A DNA stretch of 64,000 bases from Meghimatium bilineatum (GCA_034231615.1 CM067316.1:27580093-27644092); one strand, 5' to 3'; numbered from the stretch's first letter, positions 34,300 to 47,254 are shown. Notes: generated by a model from the sequence alone, not told the origin. Translations and numbers: made by a program.

Positions 34300-34625
34300 A
34301 TATGCCATGATTTACATGCGCTAAATTGTTCACACTTAGTTCAAACATGACAATTTGTTCACTCCGACTCAAATATGACACTTTGTTCACAAGCACGTTC
34401 AAATACGCCAATTTTTTCACACTCCAGTTCAAATATTCCACTTTTTTCACACTCCAGCTCAAATACTCCACTTTGTTCACACTCCAGTTCAAATACGCCA
34501 ATTTGTTTACACTCTAGTTCAAAAACACACATTTGTTCACACTCTTTTAAAACACGCCAATTTGCTCACGCTCTAACTCACATGCGCCAATGTGCTCACG
34601 CCCTAGTTCACATGCGCCAACCGAC
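34300..34625. repeat. 30-bp minisatellite
   Basis: About eleven units of TTGTTCACACTCCAGTTCAA and ATACGCCAAT. The right-hand units are diverged (CTCACGC and CACATGCGCC). The open frames on both strands follow from the 30-bp period. Confidence 0.92.
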
Positions 34626-36935
34626 GCATATCCCCACATTCCGATATTAAGAAAAAAACAACACACACATATGGACATTATTGTAAACTAATAACATCTA
34701 TGATACCCTTTGGTTTGGGACGTTTGGAGGAAAGGAGACAACCCTAGCTGCATTTCCCACCTCGGACTGGTATACAGAAATGTTAATATTATACGTTTGT
34801 CGTGTTTATAATTTCTTTGATAAAATATTTTGAAATAACACAATAGTCCAGAGAAATTATATTTCCTTGCAATAGTTGAATATTGTTTGAATACTTAAAA
34901 TTGTTGACAAAAGGATTGGGGAGAAAAATTCAATTTCCTTGCATAATTGAATATTGTTTGGGTGGAGAGATAAATTATATTTCCGTGCATAATTGAATAT
35001 TGTATGGATTACTTAAAATTACTGAACAGTCAATATTTTGTATATGACTAGGTTATTTTAAATTATTATTATTAGCACTTGGATCAATGCATCATGGGCT
35101 TGCCACCTCTGACTTAATAAAACAAATGATAAGCAGGATTTAGTAAAACAAAAATGGAAAGATAGTTTGAATAGAAACAAATATTTCTTATGTGTAAATA
35201 TAAGGTGGCAGCATAAATGTATAGATAAACCAAGCCTATGTTTTTTGACTGTACTAATTTTATGGCAATAGTTATTGTACCAGTGTTGCCACTGCCATTA
35301 TGGACACTCCGTGGAATTAAAATCAGAAAATGTATATGAACTGTGAAATTAACACTCAAATAAATGACACAAATATGAACATTAAAACCAATACACAAAA
35401 TAAACAATGAATCATAAAATATTTCATGGCTCAGAAACGAAACAAAAAACAACAACAGCTAGAATGTTTGGGTTTTATGGTCATAGCAATTCAAAGATTG
35501 GCGGTAAAAGGAGAAAAACCTCAGTGATTAAAAATATAAAACAAAACAAGGTTTAAAGCTGGAATACAAAACTAAAGCCATGGATATTTACACAATAATT
35601 AAACGCACTCAATGAACACGGGAATAAATACATAACTAACATCCAAAAGATGCAAATGATGTGGGGAATTTTTTTCTTGGAGTGGAAACATAAAAAGGCA
35701 ATTGTGTTCGTTAAATCACTTATTCTATGAACGTGGTTGTGGAACATGAGCGTGAAGTTAATGTAATCATATCGCACATAATGACGCATTAGTGTCGCGC
35801 TGGAGATAGCACAGTACTACGTAAAAGGTATTGAAAGTAATTTTACCAAAGATCAGCTCATGAAATGCCCAGGGTATCTAGAAATCAGTCCAAAACCTGT
35901 GAGATATCAACATAAATGATGGGATCCGAGTGCTGAATGAAGAAAGACAGAGCAAGTCAGACATCCAGACCGTCACATATGTCTGTGGATAATTTCACTC
36001 ATAGTCTGGTTGGGAACAATGTCTAGCTGAGAAAGTATAGCAGAGTTTAATGTATATATGGAAAGAAAGACATTGATGTTAGTTGTATAATGTAGTATCA
36101 ATATATTATATTATTCTGAGCCAGGAGCCAGTGGAAATAGCAATTTCTAATAAGTTTGGCGTAGCAGTAAAAATGGCTTCTCGTGCCGAATGTAACCCCG
36201 GGTCGCGTTTCTCGCACCTCTGATATATGTGTACAATGTTTAAAGCGGCGCCCCCCCCCCTAGTCTCAATCAGAATTTTTCTTTAAAAATATTCATTATA
36301 ACAGTAGGCCTTATTTCAGACCAACGCATTGCCGTAGGTATAATTTCACGAGAAATAGATGCGGAGGGGGTTACTTTTTCCCTAATTTTAAAAAAAAAAA
36401 GCTCTTCGCTCAGTTTAGAAGGACTTTTTGCAAATTTAAAAAAAAACACTATTTTCTTTTTAGTGAATCAGCCGTAATGGAGTAGAGGGGACAAACAAGT
36501 AGTGAACATTTTCTACCATGTTCTAATTATCCACTGAAGTTACTACGTGCTGGGGAATCATGTTTTCTTTGAACTAAATGTACTATTCTCCCTATATACA
36601 CCAATTCCATGAATTCCTCCCTCTTCTTTTATCATGGATGTTTACCGATGATGAATAAACACATAAAAATGTATGTGATATGGTAGTCTTTCTTTAAACG
36701 TAGTGAAGTATTATTTCCTGACTAATCACTGTGACAATAATGTGAACGTGGTCCAAGAAGGCAGAAAGTTGGCAATGAAATGAATGTTCTAAGTGAGTTA
36801 CAAAACATGCTAATCAAGTCACCAGACAATGGTGTCTACCTACATTCGTCATTTATTGTTCACAGTTCGTGAATATATGTATAATTTTAATTATAAATAT
36901 ATATAGCCCTGTGGTTATTGCATTGAGTTCCTGGC
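34626..36935. other. No gene recognised
   Basis: AT-rich, without a recognisable coding or repeat family. A 52-64-bp stretch with TGCATAATTGAATATTGT is loosely repeated at 34,868-35,010. A C run lies at 36,251-36,260. Confidence 0.45.
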
Positions 36936-36937
36936 AC

Positions 36938-37192
36938 TGTATGTAAGTGAATTGCGTAGTAAGTAAAGTAACCCATAGCATTTATTAATGCCGTAGGGGT
37001 GTGAGAATTTAGCGATCTCACATTTCAGAGGCTCGGCAAATGAGGGCGGTAGCCATCTCTTCTCCCTCGCAGTCTTTACTTCCCGGATTAATCCGGTACC
37101 CATTTCCAACATTTCCGCCTCAACTGAGGAATGAACCCAGGACCACTCATATGAGAAGCCAGTGCGCTAACCACTGAGCTACGCGGCTCCCG
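36938..37192 (-). mobile_element. tRNA-derived SINE (family D)
   Basis: The minus strand starts with a very well preserved tRNA-like head: GAGCCGCGTAGCTCAGTGGT, TAGCGCACTGGCTTCTC and GGTCCTGGGTTCATTCC. The body follows with GGTACCGGATTAATCCGGGA and AGTAAAGACTGCGAGGGAG, then a 3' part rich in simple words. The A and B boxes are intact by eye. The 3' side does not fold into a TΨC/acceptor closure as in a true tRNA, so a SINE is preferred over a tRNA gene. Only one copy is in the window. Confidence 0.72.
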
Positions 37193-37655
37193 TGTGTATT
37201 GTGTAGAACACAAGCTGGTTCTTGGTCGACTCATCCTCATGAAGTTGGCACCAGGTCAAATTTAACAATGTAAAGTTGACTGTCGTGGTATCAAAGATAG
37301 CTGGTGAGTTATCCACGAAACAATACGGACCAAACGTAAAATAAATCCTACTTCTTAACAGTAGGATACAGAAGTTTACATTTGACATTTATCTACGATT
37401 TGTCTACCTGCCGGCATGGAGCATGATGATGATGTTGCTAATAGATAACAACGGATCGCTGACAGACAACAAGGGATAACTTTTTACTGAGAGGGATTTC
37501 CAATTTCTATTCCACATTCAGAGGCAGTAAGATTCACAGTTATCAACCGTGTGAATGTGTCCGCATGTGTATGTGAGATTGAATGAATATTCAGGTTGCT
37601 TCCATGTGTTTTTATCTTCTATCTTTTTACATTTGTGAAATATGAAATTCTTACT
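37193..37655. other. No gene recognised
   Basis: Nothing was recognised in this stretch. Confidence 0.4.
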
Positions 37656-37659
37656 TAAG

Positions 37660-37945
37660 TTTTAGTTATAAATGGCGAGCATGATTGAATGTTGTTTATT
37701 TATAAATGACGAGAATGATTGAATGTTGTGTTATTTATAAATGGCGAGCATGATTGAATGTTGTGTTAGTTATAAATGGCGAGCATGATTGAATGTTGTT
37801 TAGTGATAAATGACGAGAATGATTGAATGTTGTGTTAGTGATAAATGACGAGAATGATTGAATGTTGTGTTAGTAAGAAATAGCGAGCATGATTGAATGT
37901 TGTTTAGTGATAAATTATGAGCATGATTGATTGTTGTTTCTTCTA
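37660..37945. repeat. 34-36-bp minisatellite
   Basis: About eight units of ATAAATGGCGAGCATGATTG and AATGTTGT plus a variable TTAGT-type spacer. Unit length varies through the spacer. Confidence 0.9.
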
Positions 37946-38107
37946 TATCTACTAATGTGCGTGTATTCTGCGTGTCTTTCTTCAATTCTGTGAATTCTAA
38001 ACTACAAGAAAAGATTTCATCCGATTTCAAAAGCAATGAACTAGATATGTGAACTGTGCTGAGTTTTTGATAGTCTATTCCCTAAACTACAGACATATTC
38101 TTCTGTA

Positions 38108-38320
38108 TGTGTTCTCAAACACCTGTCAGTTTCGAAAACACGAAAGTTATGTGTTCTGGTTTACAGCTTGGCTGCAATATGCGCGTCTTTCGATATGATA
38201 CGTCCGACTTCAGCAAGGCTTATGTGTTACTTTGATCTATGATATGAGACAGCCAACTTCACCCCCAAACTATCTTAGTCGTTTCTTACCACATGCATGG
38301 TATGTTACTGTGATACTATC
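38108..38320 (+). repeat. Dispersed repeat family R, copy 5
   Basis: TGTTCTCAAACACCTG, GGTTTACAGCTTGGCTGCAA, GATACGTCCGACTTCAG, TTACTTTGATCTATGATATG, GACAGCCAACTTCACCC and TCTTAGTCGTTTCTTACC match the R consensus order. The 5' word differs slightly from copies 3 and 4. Confidence 0.68.
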
Positions 38321-39600
38321 ACTTGCTGTCCTTTCGCATTTCGGCAACACAGAGACCTACACAGGTAAAAATCTTCGTCTTATCTGTTGTCACCGACGTG
38401 TATGTATCCTGTATTGTTGGATAAATGATGAAAATGAGTTATGTGGTGAGTGTACAACATGGCTATTCAACTATATTTACTCGGGGGCCAAAATGTAGAA
38501 AATGGGTATCATCACGGGCCAGATTTATATAAAACACATTGAATGATTTCATACATTTAGTTTTTTTATAACTTTATTTCACTTTCTTAGCAATGATCCA
38601 CGGGCCACTTACTAGGCCTCTGCGGACCACATCCAGTTCTGAATTTGAATAGCCCTGGTGTACACGTTGACCGACATAAGTTTTCTATATTTCTGCTAGT
38701 ACTCTTATACCCTTCATGGATATCCTTTTGATGTAATATATGTGGAATTTATTCTACACACATGATTTATTGTCTTACGGGTAACCAAGTTACGGTTTTA
38801 TCGGATGTACCGAATTCTTAATACATGTAACAATAGAAACTTGTGTCAAATGACATGGGCCCAGGGATGATAATACTTGTTCATGTTTAGATTGTATTCT
38901 ATATTACATGGAGAGTATTTTATTAAATGCATTTCTAATTGAGATCAACATATTATATCTTTCTACATTGTTAAAGATAACAAAATATAGAAATTTCAAA
39001 GCTAATCATGGTAAAATATTACACAGATCCTCAACATAAACATACGTCATACAATCTTGAACTTATATCATTGAAGAATATCATGGTATAGTTAGTGTAG
39101 CAGACATTTCTTTGTTTACCACTTCAGCAAGGTTTAAACACCGCTCATAAGTTCAGTAGTATTTTCACAGTTGTTTGAATTTCGAGCTATGTCACGCCAG
39201 TTGGTACTGTGATACTTTTCTACTATGTCACGCCAGTTGGTATTGTGATACCACTGTGAAACAATAACTTGTTTGTGATACTTTTCTACTAAACCAAGCC
39301 ATATGGTATTCGGAGACTTCCTACTACACATTCAGGGACTGTCACAGAAGTTGCTTGTAAAGAAAATGTGTTTGTTTTTCGATTTCCGTGAAATACGGGC
39401 GATGACGCTTTTGTTTCTCATGTTCAATGGGAGGTGGAGTTGTTTTCAAAGCTCTCTGTCATGATCAGAAGAATTCAGCTCTCATCGATATGCAATTAAT
39501 TGAGAAAACTCCTACCACAGAAAGAACAATGTGCGTACATCTATGTAATATGCCTTCCCAGCAATCTGTAAGTATACACAATATAACTAGCAAACATTCA
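38321..39600. other. No gene recognised
   Basis: A loose duplication (TGTCACGCCAGTTGGTACTG and TGTCACGCCAGTTGGTATTG) lies at 39,190-39,250. No gene was recognised. Confidence 0.4.
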
Positions 39601-39630
39601 ACATCATCATCAGGTGCCGTCTCAGCAAAC
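39601..39630 (-). mobile_element. Tiny RTE family A 3' terminus
   Basis: CATCATCATCAGGTGCCGTC and TCAGCAAACATTAGG match the outermost end of family A. It is either an extremely short 5'-truncated insertion or a decayed one. Confidence 0.5.
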
Positions 39631-42600
39631 ATTAGGTTACATCAAATCAATGTCCTTTTGATCACATATTATATGACTACGTGGCCGACCCACAGCTAAA
39701 ACATTGATATTGCACGCATTGAAGAAATATTGCTGCTTGCTCACATTGAAGAAACATTGCATACACTGAAAATATACTGCACACATTTAAGAAATATTGC
39801 TGCACGCATCGAAGAATATTGTCGCAAATACACACCGCCACGCCCCCCCCCCTTTTTTTCTGCCAACACTGGTTTTTCTTCTTCAACAGTGGACCCTAGC
39901 TCTTGTGGATCTCCATCTATGTTACTTTCTCCCCAATCTTCTTCCCTGTACTCTTCTGTAATCTATTTTCTGAGACCTCTTTTAGCAGCCCAGTGTTGTC
40001 TATTTCTTCTAATGGTTTCCATCATCGATGTGTTGTTGCTTTTGATATTCTGCTTCTGCGTCCGTGCTCAAACAATGTGTTAGATTGGGATTAGCCTAGC
40101 TGCGAACATTTAGTTGGTCTGCTCAAACAGTCTATTTAAAGTGACAATAAATATGTAAATAAACGGTGACAATTGAAATAGCAATGAAAATACTACATGC
40201 ACATTCACACTGGAAAGATAACAAATTGGAAGATACATTCAAAACATCACTCTTGAATTTGAAATATTCTACAAAATTACAGGATAGAAATAAAAGAAAT
40301 AAGTAATGGAAAATTTGAGATGTCCAAAGTTTCAGTTTAAAATTGAATGATCAAATACAAGTGTAAAATAGGAACATATATTCAGAACATACTTTTATAA
40401 TGGAAAGATATGTTCGCAATATTTTTCACACTTTCTCTCTGCAGAAAATACCACTTTCAAAATATACGCTGAAAATATCACTTTAAAATATATGCTGAAA
40501 ATATAGCTAAAAATATCACTTAACAAATATCTGCTGAAAATATAACTAAAAAATATCTGCTGACAATATTACTAAAATATATATGCTGAAAGCACACCTT
40601 AAAATTAACACTGATAAGCTCGAATCTATTCGAAATAACAGCGAGATAAATGAACAGAAAAAAAATATAGAAATATTTCCAACTTTCAAGACAAAATGAA
40701 GTCACAAGCAGCTACATAAATAGCGACGCCCTGTCAAAGCCCACTTTACCAGAGAAGATCAGCCGTAAGGGATCATCATAGAGGATTTAGCTGTGTCACG
40801 GCATATACTATACATAAACAGTGAAGATATATCCATAATTAATGTAAACATGTAGATCTTCCACCGCCATAAACATTTTAAAAATGGTTTTGGCGATACT
40901 GTCAAATTCACCATAAACGGCAACGCTCTATCACATGTTATTGTCACAAACGGCTAAGCTCTTGTCACTATGTCATCGTCACAAAAAGCAACGTTCTTTC
41001 ATATTGCATCGTCATAAACGGAATAGCTCTGTCCCGTGCATCCTTCCCCATAAACGGCGAAGATATTTTTAAATATAAAGCTTCGATGAAGTATAATGAA
41101 AATCAGAAGATTCAGCTAATTACAAATCACAAGATTCCAACTAAATACGTCCATTGAGTACTAACAAATCAGAAACGATTGCAACATTAATAAAGATATG
41201 ATTTTAACACCGACAATTGTTCAATCATCAAATAAAGTATAAGAAAACTATCCTGGATTGTTAGTCCTAATTAAACATATGAAATATTAATGACAACACA
41301 AGGAGAGTTATGATCGCATTTTACACACTGCATTACACACTGCACACCGGTTACATTACTGTGTGCTCTATGCTAATACAAACTGAGTGGCAGACCTATA
41401 TGTACACAACAAAGTGTTCTATGACACAGAAACGTGACTGAAAACTGGTTATATTAATACACAATGAGAAATACTCTATAATGATAATACAAACTTAACT
41501 GAAAATTGTTCTATGATTTTTCGACTAATAATTGTTCTAGGCCTATAGCTGACAAACTGATCTAGGAATTGTTCTATAACAATATAAACTAATATGAAAG
41601 TTGTTATATGATAACTTGATAGAGAATTGTATATATAACATATAAATTGTTCTATTAAAACTTAACTGCAAATTGTTCTACGATAACTTGTTTTAGAATT
41701 GTTATATAATACAAACTTGATAACTATGATAACCAACAGCTAAGATATACTCTATCCAAAGTGAGTGTTCCTTGACAAATGTTATGCTTGTTTGTGATAC
41801 TAAACTGATACTATACATTACTGCCGACAACCTCATCTGCTACACTAAAGTTTCAGTCTGTGACTAGCACCGTTCACAAAGGATCACATATTGGGATGAA
41901 ATATGCCAATATATATATATGAGATTAGAGGTGAATATATTTATTGATAGAGATAACTAAAAAAAAAATTGTTTAACTACTCACCTTGAACAGATATTAA
42001 GTCCATAAAGATATCATTTCTGTTCATAAGTCCAAAATTAGTCCCAGGTTACGTTAATCCAATTTACGAAAAATGCTTAATAAGTTCTTCACAGGTAATA
42101 CGGATAGGTCCTTCTAGTTAGATATTTTTTAAACACGAGGATACTGCATGGCTTAATGATACAAACACAAGTTCACACAAACACCACTGACCCACTCTAG
42201 TTCAGATTGTTGTTGACGATGGCTAAGATTTCGAAGTACCGTGGTATCAAAATAGCAATACCATAGAAACCAGTGGAGTCGCTATACACCTGTAAGACAA
42301 ACCTGGTCGGAGATGTGATACCGGTCTAGGTGCTTGCTAACTATTTGGATAACTTGGATAGCGAAAGGGCCGAGCCACATTTCACATTTTATTAAAGGCG
42401 GGAAATGGACTGATGTTGATGGTGGCGAGTATACAACTAGAGGGGTTGAACCACTAGTGCTGACTCAACGTCAGAACAGACATCGCGAACGGTAGCGGAT
42501 ACCGGTAGAACGGTAGCCCAGCTAGTGTGACTGGTCAGACAATCGATGGCAGCGAATTGGCTTCTTGCCTATCAACTACACGAACACGTTGAGGGGCGTG

Positions 42601-43850
42601 GTTTAATGCAAAACTGACGTCATTAGGCGTGGTTAGGGCGGGTATTTGATTTGCGTGATGGATGACAGAAAATGTAGACGACACAAAACAAAACTCAACA
42701 GGGAAAGGTAAAGAGAAAGTCTATGGCTGTATAGTTGTTGTTTTAGCAGTTTGGAATTCAGCCATGCAACGAGCAGAATCCCATATGACATGACAGGAAG
42801 GGTATTGGCCCACTGACAGACAAGCGTAGACAGATGCTACCAGTACATAGCATTTGGCATTCTATGTCTACGGCGCGATATTCATTTCTTACACAGGGAA
42901 ATTGTGTCCTAGCAATGAGACAACAATAAAAACAAATATGTCCGAGATTAATGTAGAATAAATGGCATCGGAATAATGAGTAAGTACTTCAACTGAGCAA
43001 CAAGATGTGTGGAAGAAGACTTAGCCAATTTAATGATGAGTATGGTCCATAAAACCTTCATCTTTCATCTACAAATTGGCACGATGTAATGCTTGCAAAA
43101 GTTGAAACTCGCAGAATTAAAAGTGTACATTATCATTCATCATTATCCATCATGTCGGCTGTCGTACGCAGTCAGGACTCTATAGAATGGTATGTTCCTA
43201 CATCTCCGATAGTGTCAACTTACCGTGTCATGAAATTAAACTGTCTAATGTTATCTTCATATCGGTGTCTGAGACATACAATGTGGAGCAAACGATACAG
43301 CGATGCAAGAGACGTCTGCATCACTTAGACCTATGGAAGTCATGAACGATTTCTGGTCTTCATCGTTTCCCAGTTGCTTATTTATGTAGTCGATAATGGA
43401 TTAGGCATCTTTAAGCTTTCACATTAACATTGGAACGTTCGCAGAATGAATTGCGAAACTTGAAGACACTGGGTGATGACGTTCTGAGAATCACACTGCA
43501 AACGCTCATGAAAACACAAATATCGACGTTTCGACCGAAAGGTCTTTCTCGTGCACATTAAACGTTAAGAAGGACGCTGATAGTGATCACATCAAAGAGT
43601 TAAATGGAAACTCTCATAGTGAAAAGGTATACATTCTAGCGGCGAAATGCTCAAATCAACATACGCTGGGGGATTCTCACTACTCGCTCTCTTACAAAAC
43701 TAAAGCACATATGTGTCTCAGGCCAGAGACGTCTACTGCACCAACAGAATAGTCATGATTAATGAAAACAACACTTCACAATCTACCTCGTATGGTCAAA
43801 ACCCTTCTTTCAACCGCGGATATTAGTCTACTGCAATTATATCAATTCTT
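39631..43850. other. No gene recognised; irregular A-rich repetition
   Basis: Irregular repetition of CTGAAAATATCACT-like words occurs at 40,465-40,600, and of AATTGTTCTAT and AACTTGA words at 41,500-41,720. A C run lies at 39,843-39,852. No domain was found in the open frames on either strand. Confidence 0.45.
43524..43553 (-). other. Degenerate hammerhead-like core
   Basis: On the minus strand: CACGAGA, AGACC, TTTC, GGTC and GAAACGTCG. Stem II is complementary (GACC with GGTC) and GAAAC is intact, but the first core box differs from CTGATGA. Confidence 0.35.
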
Positions 43851-44137
43851 GAGACTAACGGGAATTGAACAAGATCCGTTCTAGCGGCACCAAATCGTCT
43901 TGCAACTTAAATAAAAGGTGTTTTCCGTACTTAACTGTTCGTTGTTGTTGTTGCAGTAGTTCTTGTCTCGATTGATCCTCCTTTCTCAGTGACTTGAGTA
44001 TACAGTTTGAATATCTTGACAAAACCGCATCTTTTTGGGGGATGTGATTAGTCAAGTACGGAAAAAACCCCGTTTACTTAAGTTGTAAAGCGATTCGGTG
44101 CCGCTAGAATTGACCTGTTTCAATTCCCGTTAGTCTC
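43851..44137. mobile_element. MITE-like element with about 85-bp terminal inverted repeats
   Basis: The left arm at 43,851-43,935 and right arm at 44,052-44,137 are inverted copies. Both begin GAGACTAACGGGAATTGAA, contain TCTAGCGGCACC and AATCG, and end TTTTCCGTACTT. They differ at roughly one base in seven by eye. The internal 116 bp holds a short (GTT)n run and no open frame of note. This fits a non-autonomous DNA transposon. A target duplication could not be set with confidence, and the superfamily is unknown. Confidence 0.8.
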
Positions 44138-44329
44138 ATGAATATTGAATTTATCCTCTTGCTTCTTACTTGAATTTATTTGTGGTTATATCAGAGCTTT
44201 AACACATATCGGGACATATGATGATGTTAAAATAATCTCTTTAGGTGTGAGGGGTTAGCTCTTGACAGCCTTTCTGACAAAAATACATGTACTTCTCAGC
44301 TTTGCAACAGAGACGACACCTGGACTCAT

Positions 44330-44650
44330 ATGCGTGTTGTTCGTCCATCACAAATGATGATGACCATTTGTTACATTCACTTTTCAAAATTCAGTTAGAA
44401 TTATGTCCGTGCCTAATAGTTCGTAGATGGCTAATGAGCCCTATTCGAGCTAAAAAAAAAGGCCTTAGACAGTTCAGACATAGAATGACCACTGTAGAAG
44501 GATTTTGTTCTATCCGTGACTTTCTAGCTACTCTCTGCTGTAGAATTGCTGCATTTCTTGTCTTTTCACAAGATGATGCACTCTCTTTGACTGTGTAGCG
44601 CCACGTAGATCTATTTTGTGCAAATTCTTCACATGTATCTTGGTCTATTT
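44330..44650 (-). mobile_element. LINE C-terminal tail with zinc-finger-like end
   Basis: The minus frame reads DTCEEFAQNRSTWRYTVKES, SSCEKTRNAAILQQRVARKS, then CLNCLRPFFLARIGLISHLR. This is the 'A.DRS.WR...C...R' helix followed by 'C..C.R.F.ARIGL.SHLR.H', a tail found at the end of LINE ORFs in several invertebrates. After the stop come GTCATCATCATTTGTGATGG and the closing bases. The final finger histidine is present but spacing is altered (HLRTIRH). A related fragment is at 57,040-57,310. Confidence 0.72.
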
Positions 44651-44659
44651 TAATATACG

Positions 44660-45185
44660 AGATACAAGATATATAAGTTAGATTCCAATAAGATGTTATA
44701 TGAGGCTGTGTCACAGGCATGATTGAGTGAAAAGAGGGAGGGGGCAGGTTATGAGCGAATTTCAAGTAATTCTAGTGCGTCAGTATCCCTGGATCATCAC
44801 GACTTGTCAGGAGCACAGCACACAATTCTGGGGCAACTATCTCATCCATCAGATTTGTTGACGGATGAGTGATATGGTGATGCAGTAATGACATACCCAG
44901 CATTTCCCGCAATCTACTATAAAAGGCCAAAGGTGCAACGCTAGCCGACACGCATTACTTCGCCATCCATGGAGATTATTTGATAGAAGACCAAAGTAAG
45001 AAATTGAGACAAAATGTGAAATGATTTTTTGCACAGCTTATTCTCTAACTTTCTTTAGTTGCCTCATACGTCATGCGTGGAGACCCTGTTGCCACACGGG
45101 CGGATATCGCTGGGGATATGAGTGGATCACAGTTGATGGCATATATAGCTAGCTACTTCGATCATCCCTAGTACTATTAATCAAT
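44660..45185. other. No gene recognised
   Basis: Nothing was recognised in this stretch. Confidence 0.4.
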
Positions 45186-45189
45186 TGCC

Positions 45190-45545
45190 ATACCTAGTGA
45201 CGTAGGCGATTATGTTTCTGCACCACTCTCTGTTTCTTGTGTTGTTCACAAGTTCAGTTGGTGACATCTTTTTGTGCCACAGTGATAACCAATCCAGAGA
45301 GTTCTCTCCTTGTCGTCATCTGTCTCGTCGCCCCATGATCTTTCCGATTGTTGTTCCGATTAAATGTTCAAGTTTTGCTTATTTTATCAGGCGCCCTAAA
45401 AAAACTTGAGTAATTTCTAATAATTTTTACCAAAATGTGTCGTTTTACTCCAGCTTCTCTAAGACTTTTACATTATTTTCTTGGCTGTCCATGAAATTCT
45501 CATTATTCTTCTTAACAACCACATCTTAGGAGCTTCCATCTTATC
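45190..45545 (-). mobile_element. RTE LINE post-RT region, degenerate (third family)
   Basis: The minus strand reads APKMWLLRRIMRISWTAKK at about 45,475-45,530. In shifted frames it continues with a GRRDR-like stretch and ends SPTELVNNTRNREWCRNIIA, then YVTRYGN. This matches the RTE order 'E.W..RR.L.ISWT.K' to 'ELV.NTRNRE.WR..IA...R.G'. Stops and frameshifts are frequent. It lies next to another RTE tail at 45,640-46,081 on the same strand. Confidence 0.72.
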
Positions 45546-45637
45546 TTAGGCGCTTCCATCTTATCTTTGGGCACTTTTATGTATCATCGATGCTTCGCAT
45601 ACATAAAGAAGGATTGGCTCAATATAACATTATATTA

Positions 45638-46081
45638 CTCTAGTTCGCGTATCATCATCAGGTGACATATACTTTCCAGAACGTAGTCTTTCCTATTAAT
45701 CTCTTGAATTATCCGCGGTCTTGAGAAAGTTGTCCTGCCTCTTCCAGTGACATGCGCAGGCATTCCTGAATGTCTTTTATCCAACGGCGTCTTGGGCGGC
45801 CTTTGCCCCTGTTGCCTTCTATCATCCTTTCCAGTAACACTCTCACCATGGCGTCGTGTCGTACTAATGTGACCGAAAAAAACTAGCTTTTTCTTTAATA
45901 TGGTGTTCAGAAGCCAGCCTTCATGGACGTTACTTGTTCGTAACACCTGGTTTGTTTTCCTTGCTGTCCATGGTATTTTCAAAACTCTCCTACGCATTAT
46001 TACGCAACTACATAAAATAATTCTCATTTTTTGAAATGTTGACTTGGCTGTGTCTTTAGATCTCATTAGAGCTCCAGCCAT
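45638..46081 (-). mobile_element. RTE LINE tail, 148-aa open frame
   Basis: The frame contains KDTAKSTFQKMRIILCS, RRVLKIPWTARKTNQVLRTS, KKKLVFFGHISTTRRHGESV, and GQRPPKTPLDKRHSGMP near the end, followed by EINRKDYVLESICHLMMI. The boxes IPWTARKTN and FFGH are intact. A short ATC run at 45,649-45,657 closes the 3' end. The frame is open but lacks RT, so it is a 5'-truncated relic. Confidence 0.82.
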
Positions 46082-46169
46082 CTGATGTTAAAATAGTGCT
46101 GAGTTACTTGACTTTATCCATTTGATTTCATTTTGCATCATTGATGTTAATATTGTATTTTGGTGCTAC

Positions 46170-46415
46170 TTAAAAAAAAATTTTGACACATTAAAAGACA
46201 TGACACCTTGTTGGAGACCTTACGTGAAGGTAAAGTCGAAGGTATGCAAGCAAAAGGTAGGCAGATATACAAGTGGGAGAATAACATCACACGATGGACA
46301 GGTTACAGTCTAGTATTGTGCACCACCAAAACAAGAGACATGGGATGTTGGGGATTTGTTGCAACCAACAATCCAACCTTCGTTGATGAGACGGCATTAG
46401 ATGATGATGAATATT
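46170..46415 (+). mobile_element. RTE-like LINE family A, 3' end
   Basis: The coding strand reads TLLETLREGKVEG-type residues, KWENNITRWTGYSLVLCTTK and GCWGFVATN. It ends GAGACGGCATTAGATGATGA. It matches 31,110-31,317. The second aspartate-rich end is the ATG tail read in frame. Confidence 0.82.
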
Positions 46416-46436
46416 ACCTGGTCCAGTAAATTTATT

Positions 46437-46880
46437 GTATCTCAAGCGGTGCATAGCCTATATCACCTCTGTAAATAATGTACGGAGACCTTCGTTGTTG
46501 TACTGTATGTCTGTTTCTTTTCTACTAACTTTGTAAATTTCTTTAATGTATTCTTCCCATCTGTACATGATTTCATTTTCTGCTATTAACATATGCCCTT
46601 GCTTTGACTTCAGTCAGCCAAACTTGCGAATTTGCCTACCACCTGTTAATTCATGTATTTGTTTATGTGTATAACGTGTATGTCCATTATCATATTGAGC
46701 TATTTTACAGAATTTTTCATTTAACCATTCCTCTTTGGCTGTATTGCATTTATATTTAATAACTTTGTTTATCTTGTTATATTCTGTAATGTTAGCCTTC
46801 AGCTTTTTTATTTGTTCCTCAACTTTCAGGTATTTTCTGTGATCCTTTTCTTCTTCTTCTGCGATCAGTTTCCTATGCTC
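46437..46880 (-). mobile_element. RTE LINE linker between EN and RT
   Basis: The minus strand is nearly open: LIAEEEEKDHRKYLKVEEQI, KYKCNTAKEEWLNEKFCKI, HKQIHELTGGRQIRKFG, a stop, then KQGHMLIAENEIMYRWEEYI and KEIYKV. In RTE elements this region follows the endonuclease and precedes the RT ('EA KEEWLN.KC.EIE...K.I.E.TG.R..RK.G.IK...G.ILF...EI..RWEEYI.EL'). No RT follows; instead the family A tail on the opposite strand lies just beyond 46,415. Its upstream part is cut by the I-group LINE. Confidence 0.75.
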
Positions 46881-47254
46881 ATAACTCTATACAGGAAGGT
46901 GGGCCGCCTCCATTAATTCAGTCGTCAGCAGGAGGTCCTCACGGTTGCCCCACAGCTTCACCTTCAGATCTGTCTCTTGGGGCCATATTTTGGTTCTCAC
47001 GTCATCAAAGAGTGGGCATGTCTGCAGAATATGTTCTGGGGTCTGGGGACCCTTTTGACATGGGCATTGGTCAGTTTGGGCAGCCTTAATTTTGTGGAGA
47101 TGTGCTTGTAGTCTGCAGTGTCCTGTGCGAAGTATAAAAATTGTGGTTTGTTGTGACCTGTTTAGCTTTAGAATAGTGTCCTGTCGAAAGTTACTGCCTG
47201 TTCTCTGGCTCCATGTATGTTTGTATTTTCCTTTGATGAGGGTTTTTGCTTCAG

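Noticed and set aside
36938-37192. Functional tRNA gene on the minus strand
   Set aside because: The 3' half does not close an acceptor stem and continues into a SINE-like body.
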